A stretch of 12,121 nucleotides of DNA from Methylococcaceae bacterium (lineage in GTDB: Bacteria; Pseudomonadota; Gammaproteobacteria; Methylococcales; Methylomonadaceae), in NCBI GenBank assembly GCA_013140465.1, contig JABFST010000033.1, forward strand, positions 1 through 12,121. Direction: 5' to 3'. The notes under the pieces are model-generated. The model worked only from the letters and a program-made list of their open reading frames with translations, was not told the DNA's origin and ran no database searches. Made by a program: the position numbers and the translations under genes. Shown piece after piece: positions 1 to 6,624 of the stretch (position 1 is the first letter of the stretch; each line of letters opens with the position of its first letter).

Positions 1-946
1 TAGCGAATGAAAAAAAATCCCTGTTTACTGCTTCAACGCTATGAATAATGGCATCCTTTTGATCTGGATAATGTTTGTGCTGAATTATAAAATGATCGAG
101 CAAACGTAACGCCTGTCTTGGAATGCCACCAGAATAAGCGGCTATCACGGGGATTTGCTTTTTATAAACCTGAGCATACACACCTAATCGTTTGCTAAGC
201 ATCCTTTCAATCCATTTTTGGCTTGAGGCAGTCAACACTATTTTTTTTAGATGATGGGACCAAGGGTCGTCTGCAAATAAATGAACGGCATTAACTTCAA
301 AAAGCGTTTTAAACGAGGCGAGTGCAGTGAGTGGTTCCGACAAACTGATATACGCGGATGTACCAAGTTCAAATTTGTCTACACCAGAGGCCATGATAAA
401 AATGCGTCGCCCCATTTGTTCTTGAATTTCTTGGAGTATAGTTTTTAATATGCTAGGCAAATGCTCAAGTAGTGGCAGCAATAACGCTTTAAATTTTTTA
501 CGCTTTGTTAATGCTCCGGGCGAATACTTTTTCAATAATGTTTGGTTTACTGATTCCTCCCATTTATTTGGCGATACGCCCAGTATTTCTTTTATTCCAG
601 GCAAATGTTTAATGATTATTGAATACGCTTGGGTTGCTGAAAAACGCGCAAGCTCTAAAAAAACAATTAGCCATGTGTCAAGCGGCGAAGGATTAATATG
701 GTTGAGATCAAAATGGCAAACTATATCGGGTCTTATTTTGGATACTTGAAAAGCATGATCGATAGCCGTGGTTTTGCCACAGCCAATTTGACCACCAAAA
801 ATGACGGGGGTAGTGCTGTTTTTTATCCAGTCAACAAGATTTTTTTCAATTTCGGATTCAAGTTCAGTATACAGCGGCTCAAAATCCTCCTGGGTCGTAA
901 GTGCGATACCTTCATCTAAATTTATGCCATGAGAGTTACGTTTCAT
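1..946 (-). CDS. P-loop ATPase (AAA/Orc-like), third gene of SIR2-HerA cassette; 3' end cut by window
   Basis: An open frame runs without a stop from the ATG at 946 to the left edge: 315 residues, C-terminus missing. A textbook Walker A, GGQIGCGKTT, is at residues 51-60. The segment after RRIFIM at about 180-193 sits where Walker B is expected but reads ASGVDKF, so the usual first Asp is Ser187 and only Asp190 remains. A sensor-2-like YSGGIPRQALRLL is near residues 271-283, as in Orc/Cdc6-like and STAND-type ATPases. It starts 3 bp after the stop of the HerA-like gene, with only a weak GAAAG before the ATG, which suggests translational coupling. The role is inferred: an ATP-dependent sensor, regulator or effector in the same defence complex. 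I cannot assign a named family. Certain as a gene and ATPase; function open. Confidence 0.85.
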   Translation of the reverse strand, partial: MKRNSHGINLDEGIALTTQEDFEPLYTELESEIEKNLVDWIKNSTTPVIFGGQIGCGKTTAIDHAFQVSKIRPDIVCHFDLNHINPSPLDTWLIVFLELARFSATQAYSIIIKHLPGIKEILGVSPNKWEESVNQTLLKKYSPGALTKRKKFKALLLPLLEHLPSILKTILQEIQEQMGRRIFIMASGVDKFELGTSAYISLSEPLTALASFKTLFEVNAVHLFADDPWSHHLKKIVLTASSQKWIERMLSKRLGVYAQVYKKQIPVIAAYSGGIPRQALRLLDHFIIQHKHYPDQKDAIIHSVEAVNRDFFSFA

Positions 947-949
947 CTT

Positions 950-2686
950 TCAACTACGCCCTTGTTTACGCATGTTTTCCACTGCCCCAACAAAATCAGG
1001 CTCATCGCTTTGCTGTTGCCATACCGACCAAAAATCTATTGTTGCACTCAGCGGCTTTTCGTTTGGAGGATTTATTTTTACCCGGCTGGGTAACAGTACG
1101 GCATCGCCAACCACTAAAGCTTCACCCACATCCATGATAGGCAAGACATCCAATAGGCTTTCAAGGCTTTCCGGCATCAGTTTTTTTACCGTGGTTTGGT
1201 CATCGCCATTGGTGAGCCGTAGAGCAATCACGTTATTGCATTGACTCAATACAGTTGTGCTGACATCGGAGGGACGTTGGCTGACAATCAATAATGCAAC
1301 CCCGTATTTTCGCCCTTCCTTGGCAATTTTTTCAAACGCCTCAATCGCCCGAAGTTCTACCGGATTTTGCCCTTCTTTTTTGGGGAGATAAAGATGCGCT
1401 TCATCACAAACCAATGCTATCGGGCGTCTGGTTTCGTGATTCGTCCAAAACTGGACTTGGTAAATGATCCGAGCCACTAAGCTAACAATGACGGGTAATA
1501 TATCGGAGGGTACTTCGGAGAAATCGATGACCTTGATTTGCGCCTTATCGGCGTTGTAATCCATTAATTTGGCAACCATCTTAGCCATTGAATCGTATTG
1601 ATGCTCGCTAGAGGGTGCGCCAAACAAAAAGCCATAACGTTTGTCGGTCAGTTTGCTACTAATTCGTGTCAATAAGCGACTGAACTGACCATAAAACTTG
1701 CCTTGCTTTAACCCACGCGCACCTTGCTCCATTTCGTCATTTAAGTCGCTTAGGGTACCAATAACCTTTTCAATTGAGAAAGGTATTGGGCTATCCAAGG
1801 TAAAGGCTGACAATATCTGTTGCTTATCTAATGTTGAAAGGGTGGCTTTTTTCTCCTCAATAACCGCATCCTGAAAAGCCATCACTTGGTTATGGGCGCT
1901 AAATTCGGAGCGGTCAATAAATAAGGCTTGCATTTCATCGGCATTAAGCAACCAATAAGGCAAATACAGCAATTCATCTGATGATTTGCCCAATTCTTCC
2001 GGGCCTGGAATTCGCAGTTGCCTTGCATAACTAAGATTCTTGTATTCGCCATGCAGATCAAAAACAACAAGGTTAGAACTGGGTAGTAATGCGGCTTGCT
2101 CCAAAATAGCTGCAACCGTCCAGGATTTACCCGAACCTGTGCTACCTAATAAGGCGGCATGACGCTGGAAAAATTTGTTGCCATCAAGATAGGCTGTTGC
2201 GGAATCATTTAAGGTGTATTTTCCCAAGGCCAAAGAATTCGATTTAACCCCCGATGTTGCCAGAATACTCATAAAGTTTTCTAGCTGCTGATCATGTAAT
2301 ACATAACACTTTGCTTGGATGTCGGGAACTTGAACTAATGAGCGCGAAAATACCGTTTGTTGTTTTTCAGCTATCCAACGGGTAGTACCAACAAGCGTTA
2401 ATTTAACTGAATTGATGGTGTTTTCTTGATCTTCATCAGACTCGTTTTTTTCGGCTGTTTGCTCGTCATTGGGTGAAGAATTGCTTACCACTGATTTCAT
2501 CACCTTATCAATAAACGCTATCAACCAAGTGTCTACGCCAGAAGCAACTTGTAACGCCACTAACTGACCTACTTTAGCCTTACGCAGATCTTCATCGGAA
2601 TTAACTTGAATGGAAACCTTACGCGTATCGACTTCACGAACTGTTCCAAGCAGTGCAGAAGCATCTGTAAATTCAAAAAGGGGCAT
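950..2686 (-). CDS. HerA-like hexameric DNA translocase/helicase ATPase of SIR2-HerA defence pair
   Basis: 578 residues with HerA/FtsK-superfamily architecture. An N-terminal beta-barrel (HAS-like) segment spans about residues 8-65. A low-complexity acidic linker lies around 66-92. The ATPase core has Walker A GSTGSGKS at 181-188, Walker B ALVCDEAH at 424-431 (Asp428, Glu429) and a sensor-like SQRPS at 469-473. The length is normal for bacterial HerA homologues. Archaeal HerA works with NurA in end resection, but no NurA is nearby. The partner here is a SIR2 protein encoded just upstream, the gene pair of the SIR2-HerA (Nezha) system, where a HerA hexamer assembles with SIR2 subunits and licenses NAD+ depletion during phage infection. 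The ATG follows the SIR2 stop by 1 bp (TAA-A-ATG), with GGGA in the end of sir2 as a weak ribosome site. The family call is strong; the defence role is inferred from the pairing. Confidence 0.93.
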   Translation of the reverse strand: MPLFEFTDASALLGTVREVDTRKVSIQVNSDEDLRKAKVGQLVALQVASGVDTWLIAFIDKVMKSVVSNSSPNDEQTAEKNESDEDQENTINSVKLTLVGTTRWIAEKQQTVFSRSLVQVPDIQAKCYVLHDQQLENFMSILATSGVKSNSLALGKYTLNDSATAYLDGNKFFQRHAALLGSTGSGKSWTVAAILEQAALLPSSNLVVFDLHGEYKNLSYARQLRIPGPEELGKSSDELLYLPYWLLNADEMQALFIDRSEFSAHNQVMAFQDAVIEEKKATLSTLDKQQILSAFTLDSPIPFSIEKVIGTLSDLNDEMEQGARGLKQGKFYGQFSRLLTRISSKLTDKRYGFLFGAPSSEHQYDSMAKMVAKLMDYNADKAQIKVIDFSEVPSDILPVIVSLVARIIYQVQFWTNHETRRPIALVCDEAHLYLPKKEGQNPVELRAIEAFEKIAKEGRKYGVALLIVSQRPSDVSTTVLSQCNNVIALRLTNGDDQTTVKKLMPESLESLLDVLPIMDVGEALVVGDAVLLPSRVKINPPNEKPLSATIDFWSVWQQQSDEPDFVGAVENMRKQGRS

Positions 2687-2687
2687 T

Positions 2688-3782
2688 TTATTTTCCCATT
2701 ATTTCGGTGGCAAACTGATCGAAGCACCAAAGTTGTTTGTCTGGTATATCGAGCCATTTATGATATTGTTGATTAAAAATCCTAGTTGAATCATTGTCTT
2801 GATGCTTGCATACCAACCAAGCATTTTTACTTTTATCCAACTGGTCTTGAATTTTTTGACTCCAATCGCGGGTAATAATAAGCGCGGGTGATTGGGCTTG
2901 TAGTTTTTTGCCAATGTCGTTTTCGACCAATTGCTGGTCATTAAAACCAAAGCCAAGAAACAAAAAAGATCGGCTATTTCTGACAGCCTTGTCATATTCG
3001 CTTAGTAGCTCACCCCGATAGCTATGTAGTTTTTCATATTTTGAAGTCCCAGGCGTAATAATTAATCGCTCTAGACTTTCAGGGCAATCATAAATCCAAA
3101 GATTGCATTCTTTACATTGATTATCGATCCAAAATGTATTGAGTGAACCATGAACTTTATACAGACGAATATGCTTTTTGAGGCGTGTGACATTTTGTGT
3201 TTTTCTGCCTGTTACAACTCTATCAACATAAGTCATTTGCCTTTCGGCTTGCGCCCAGTCGAGTTTGCGGACTACACCGCCCCAAAACCCCGTAGTGTAA
3301 GGTAAATTTGCCAACGTAATGGCGTATTCGGCCAATAAATCGTAATTGGGCGTAGCTACATGCAGAATGCGATCCGTTTCGGGAAGCCCATCCACCAAAC
3401 GCTGTAATAACTTGATTGCTGGCCAAGTTTTTATTCTATTTAGAATTTTTAAAGAATTTTGTTGATCGACTTTAGCGACATAATTTGCTGTTTCATTAAT
3501 GACTTGTTTTAGAAGCGTTTGATCCTGAATTGCATTCATCGCAGCCTCAAAGTCAGGATGATTTTCGAGGTTTTCAACAACGCTTTGCCATTCGGCGGCT
3601 TGTTTGGCAGTTAGGATTTTTGTAGGGATTGCAATTCTAAGGTGCTTTTCTAATGCGCCCATACCGAATTTTAAGTCAACTGCGCATGAAGTTCCGGTAC
3701 CGAACAAAACAAACGGTTTGTCATTAAAAAAATCCTGCAGGGCTTTGTAAGCAAGTTCCTTAGTTAAGATGGGCTTGGTCAT
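2688..3782 (-). CDS. SIR2-domain NAD+ hydrolase, effector of SIR2-HerA defence pair
   Basis: 364 residues, essentially all one SIR2 fold. Visible sirtuin motifs in order: the NAD-binding loop GTGTS at 28-32; TPNYD at 144-148, with Asn146 at the catalytic Asn position; VHGS with His211 as catalytic base; ITPGTSKYE at about 242-250; and GFGFND at 277-282, the C-terminal nucleotide-binding loop. Three cysteines (223, 226, 233) follow the catalytic His. All catalytic positions are kept, so NAD+ cleavage should be intact. In defence systems such SIR2 domains destroy cellular NAD+ and abort infection. It is the first gene of the cassette, 89 bp downstream of ftsK on the same strand. No good Shine-Dalgarno precedes the ATG, and no convincing promoter was found in that 89-bp leader. 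The coding sequence is very AT-rich: block 3421-3480 has 17 G+C of 60, against 32 of 60 in ftsK block 4921-4980. Confidence 0.92.
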   Translation of the reverse strand: MTKPILTKELAYKALQDFFNDKPFVLFGTGTSCAVDLKFGMGALEKHLRIAIPTKILTAKQAAEWQSVVENLENHPDFEAAMNAIQDQTLLKQVINETANYVAKVDQQNSLKILNRIKTWPAIKLLQRLVDGLPETDRILHVATPNYDLLAEYAITLANLPYTTGFWGGVVRKLDWAQAERQMTYVDRVVTGRKTQNVTRLKKHIRLYKVHGSLNTFWIDNQCKECNLWIYDCPESLERLIITPGTSKYEKLHSYRGELLSEYDKAVRNSRSFLFLGFGFNDQQLVENDIGKKLQAQSPALIITRDWSQKIQDQLDKSKNAWLVCKHQDNDSTRIFNQQYHKWLDIPDKQLWCFDQFATEIMGK

Positions 3783-3871
3783 ACTGTGAATGAATAGTTA
3801 AACGTACAAGATGATCCATTTTTTAGCAAGCAGCCTCAAAATGACAACTTATGTAAAGCAATCAGTGCCAC
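3783..3871 (-). other. AT-rich leader between ftsK and the SIR2-HerA cassette
   Basis: This 89-bp gap holds whatever controls the cassette, or reads through from ftsK. On the minus strand a TTGTCA-like element and a TTGCTA-like element are present, but neither has a good -10 at 16-18 bp, and no GC-rich hairpin with a T run follows the ftsK stop. I see no decisive promoter or terminator, so read-through from ftsK is possible. Confidence 0.3.
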
Positions 3872-6172
3872 TCAATCCCGCACTGGCGGCGGAGCCAACA
3901 CCACGCGTGAGCCATTGGATTCTGCCGCACTGACCACACCTGCGGCTTCCATTTCTTCAATCATCGTGGCGGCGCGGTTATAGCCCACTTTAAACCGACG
4001 TTGCACGCTGGAAATTGAGGCTTTGCGCGATTCGGTGACAAACGCAACCGCTTCGTCATACAGGGCATCGGCTTCGCCATTGCCGCTACCGCCGCTTTCA
4101 CTGCCGCCGCTATAGCCATCATTGCTGTCCGATATTTCGCGGGTAATGTCTTCTAAATAATTCGGCGGTGCGGTTTGTTTTAAAAATTCGACCACACGGT
4201 GTACTTCGTGGTCATCAACAAAAGCACCATGTGCGCGTATCGGTATGCTGGTGCCGGATGGCAGGAACAACATGTCGCCATTGCCTAACAAGGTTTCCGC
4301 GCCGCCTTGGTCGAGAATCGTGCGCGAATCGATGCGTGACGACACCTGAAAAGAAATGCGCGTAGGCACGTTGGCCTTAATCAGCCCGGTCAGCACATCT
4401 ACCGACGGGCGTTGCGTCGCCAAAATCAGGTGGATACCTGCCGCCCTGGCTTTTTGTGCCAAGCGGGCGATCAGTTCTTCCACTTTTTTGCCGACTATCA
4501 TCATCATGTCGGCAAGTTCGTCGATCACAATCACAATACTGGGCAATTTGCCCAAGACTGGAAACTCTTCGCCTTCTTCCAATGGGTTGAACAATTGGAA
4601 CATAGGATCACGGATGGTTTCGCCACGTTCGGCGGCATCGTCTATGAGTTGGTTAAACCCCGCCAGATTCCTGACCCCCATTTTAGACATCAGCTTATAA
4701 CGCCGCTCCATTTCCGCGACGGCCCAACGCAGGGCATTACTGGCCTCTTTCATGTCCGTGACCACAGGGGTGAGCAAATGCGGTATGCCTTCATACACCG
4801 AAAGCTCCAACATTTTCGGGTCTATCATAATCAGGCGCACTTGCTCGGGCGTAGCTTTGTACAACAGGCTCAGGATCATCGTGTTGATAGCCACGGATTT
4901 GCCCGATCCGGTCGTACCCGCCACTAAGGCATGGGGCATTTTGCCCAAGTCGGCAACCATAGGCGCACCAGCAATATCTTTGCCCATTGCCAAGGTCAGC
5001 AAGGATTTGGCCTTCACAAAATTAGGCGACACCAACAGCTCGCGTAGCGTCACCATTTCGCGCTCGCGATTAGGGATTTCTAAGCCGACGACCGATTTGC
5101 CGGGAATAATCTCAACGATACGCACGCTAGTCACCGACAATGCCCTTGCCAAATCTTTAGACAAACTGCTGATCCGGCTGACCTTAACCCCTGCGGCGGG
5201 TTGGAGTTCAAAGCGGGTAATCACAGGGCCAGGATGGAAGCCCACCACGGTAACCACGACGTTAAAATCGGTGAGTATTTCTTCCACCAATCGGGACATG
5301 GCTTCCAAATCTTCTTGCGAATAGCCGATCACGCGGATGTCGCGTTCATCCAACAAATCTAAAGACGGTAATACGTCTTCGCCCGCCGAATAAGGCGGTA
5401 CGGCGGGCTTGCTGGTTTTGCCACTTTTTTGAAACGTGACTGAGGGTTCAGGAGCGAAGGTGGCTTTTGGGCTAGCACTTGCTTTTACTGGGGGATTAGC
5501 GGCTTTGCGTTTGGGTTCGGGTGCGGCAAAAGTTGTGCGCGTTTCAACACTTCCAGACGTTTGCCTATGTTCGGGCGGCAACACGCCATAAGCCATGCGC
5601 CGCAAGGCCCAAACCGTGTATTTGCCGATGGTGTCTATCAGCGTGACCCAAGACAATTCCGTCGCCAAGGTTATGCCCGACAATAATAGTGCGATTAAAA
5701 ACAAGGTCGCACCCGAATTGCCAAACAACACCAGCACCCTGCCCCCTGTTTCTTGGCCTAGAATACCGCCGGTATTATTGGGCAGCTCAACAGGCACACG
5801 GTACAAATACATAAACAACAACGCCGACGCTGACACAATTGTTGCCAACGAACCCACCCATTGCAGGGCAATGGTGATTTTTGCTTGGCGCGGCCTGGCT
5901 TTGCCATAAATCATGTAGCAATGCCAAACAATAATCACCGGAAACAAATAGGCGCATAGGCCAAAAAAGCTCAGGGAAATATCGGCCAGCCAAGCCCCTA
6001 ACACACCACACTTATTAGCGACTGTGGGTACAGTGCCGCTGTGTGTCCAACCCGCATCTTCGTTACTGAACGTAACCAAGGATATTAGAAAAAATAATGC
6101 CGCTGCAAAAAAACCCAATACTGCAACTTCGCGCAAACCTCGAAACGTTTTCTCTTCCATTACAGCTGACAT
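3872..6172 (-). CDS. ftsK: DNA translocase FtsK
   Basis: FtsK couples septum formation to chromosome segregation: it is anchored in the division septum and pumps DNA toward dif to activate XerCD dimer resolution. From the ATG at 6172 the product is 766 residues. Four membrane segments lie near residues 16-36, 58-90, 103-124 and 146-170. A Pro/Ala/Lys/Ser-rich linker spans 200-265. The motor has Walker [10 protein letters not shown] at 418-426 and Walker [11 protein letters not shown] at about 548-557, with ATQRPS at 585-590. A Gly/Ser-rich hinge at 688-699 leads to the C-terminal winged-helix gamma domain (about 702-760) that reads KOPS. The frame is open back to an ATG at 6235, but that would add a stray hydrophobic stretch and would lie upstream of the TATAAT at 6213-6218, so I start at 6172; 6160 is also possible. 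None of these starts has a clear Shine-Dalgarno. Confidence 0.95.
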   Translation of the reverse strand: MSAVMEEKTFRGLREVAVLGFFAAALFFLISLVTFSNEDAGWTHSGTVPTVANKCGVLGAWLADISLSFFGLCAYLFPVIIVWHCYMIYGKARPRQAKITIALQWVGSLATIVSASALLFMYLYRVPVELPNNTGGILGQETGGRVLVLFGNSGATLFLIALLLSGITLATELSWVTLIDTIGKYTVWALRRMAYGVLPPEHRQTSGSVETRTTFAAPEPKRKAANPPVKASASPKATFAPEPSVTFQKSGKTSKPAVPPYSAGEDVLPSLDLLDERDIRVIGYSQEDLEAMSRLVEEILTDFNVVVTVVGFHPGPVITRFELQPAAGVKVSRISSLSKDLARALSVTSVRIVEIIPGKSVVGLEIPNREREMVTLRELLVSPNFVKAKSLLTLAMGKDIAGAPMVADLGKMPHALVAGTTGSGKSVAINTMILSLLYKATPEQVRLIMIDPKMLELSVYEGIPHLLTPVVTDMKEASNALRWAVAEMERRYKLMSKMGVRNLAGFNQLIDDAAERGETIRDPMFQLFNPLEEGEEFPVLGKLPSIVIVIDELADMMMIVGKKVEELIARLAQKARAAGIHLILATQRPSVDVLTGLIKANVPTRISFQVSSRIDSRTILDQGGAETLLGNGDMLFLPSGTSIPIRAHGAFVDDHEVHRVVEFLKQTAPPNYLEDITREISDSNDGYSGGSESGGSGNGEADALYDEAVAFVTESRKASISSVQRRFKVGYNRAATMIEEMEAAGVVSAAESNGSRVVLAPPPVRD

Positions 6173-6212
6173 AAGTGATGAACCAACATAAATAACTACT
6201 AAGTAAAACAGG

Positions 6213-6241
6213 ATTATAGAGCAATGACTGCACATTCTACA
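6213..6241 (-). promoter_or_regulatory. Candidate sigma70 promoter for ftsK
   Basis: On the minus strand a perfect TATAAT lies at 6213-6218. A weak -35 (TGTAGA, three of six consensus bases) is at 6236-6241 with a 17-bp spacer. Transcription would begin near 6206, giving a leader of about 35 nt before the ATG at 6172 and excluding the upstream ATG at 6235. The -10 is strong and the -35 poor. Confidence 0.4.
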
Positions 6242-6309
6242 TTAATATGCCCCACAAAAAAATCAGCGGCATAAGCCAGTGCGGGAGTTTGGTATAAGTG
6301 ATTGATATT

Positions 6310-6336
6310 GCCCAATTCTGTGGCAGTTGCTTGGGC
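6310..6336. repeat. Small inverted repeat GCCCAA-N15-TTGGGC
   Basis: Six-base arms at 6310-6315 and 6331-6336 around a 15-nt loop, upstream of ftsK. There is no T run on either side, so it is not a convincing terminator. It may be a protein-binding dyad or chance. Confidence 0.25.
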
Positions 6337-6358
6337 TAGGCCATAACAGGCGGTAAGC

Positions 6359-6432
6359 GGAGTACAACGGCTTTAGACGTGGTAGTCTCGATTTTATTGC
6401 CGACGTGGCAACGTCTAAAGCCGTTGCACTCC
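6359..6432. repeat. Long inverted repeat, 22-bp arms, 30-nt centre (MITE/REP-like)
   Basis: Arms at 6359-6380 and 6411-6432 are reverse complements with a single mismatch (6364 against 6427). The inner 16 bases, CAACGGCTTTAGACGT, are perfect. The 30-nt centre contains further small dyads (AGAC...GTCT and TGCC...GGCA). No T run follows either arm, so it does not look like a simple terminator. It lies in the 389-bp gap between the divergent ftsK and Fic/zeta genes. The best reading is a repetitive palindromic unit or a solo MITE-like element; genome-wide copies would decide. Confidence 0.6.
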
Positions 6433-6461
6433 AGCTATAGAGAACGCAGGAAGTAAAGTGC

Positions 6462-6483
6462 CATTAAATCCCCCCTCACCCTA
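6462..6483. repeat. Short repeat, copy 1 (CATTAAATCCCCC type)
   Basis: This stretch matches 8818-8839 in the same orientation apart from one extra C and one A/C change. The two copies bracket the 6625-8787 gene. It is followed by a small CCCT...AGGG hairpin. Likely part of a dispersed palindromic repeat family. Confidence 0.45.
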
Positions 6484-6519
6484 GGCAGAGGGCGTTTATT
6501 ATGCGGGCCATGCCAGCCA

Positions 6520-6548
6520 TTGACCTGCACTAACAGGTGCTATAGTAT
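6520..6548 (+). promoter_or_regulatory. Candidate promoter with internal dyad, upstream of the Fic/zeta gene
   Basis: TTGACC at 6520-6525 is a good -35. TGCTATAGT at 6538-6546 is an extended -10 (TGn plus TATAGT) at 15 bp; read as TAGTAT (6543-6548) the spacer is 17 bp. Between the two hexamers lies a short dyad, ACCTG-N6-CAGGT (6523-6538), placed where a repressor would block polymerase. The leader to the ATG at 6625 is about 70 nt. The promoter is plausible; the operator is only suggestive with 5-bp arms. Confidence 0.4.
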
Positions 6549-6624
6549 TTTTTGAGCTAAGGATGGTATCCAGTGCATTTCGCATAGAGTCCTTAACACA
6601 GGTAAACCCAAGGCAGGATCGCGC

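Noticed and set aside
450..1244. Plus-strand open frames opposite the third ATPase and the HerA C-terminus
   Set aside because: The minus-strand frame carries Walker motifs and continuous coding; the plus frames are short and without recognisable motifs.
4412..5324. Long plus-strand open frames inside ftsK
   Set aside because: They are antisense shadows of a conserved, clearly coding gene; no family resemblance or ribosome sites.
6173..6235. Upstream extension of ftsK to the ATG at 6235
   Set aside because: It adds 21 residues of stray hydrophobic sequence with no ribosome site and lies upstream of the probable transcription start defined by TATAAT at 6213-6218.
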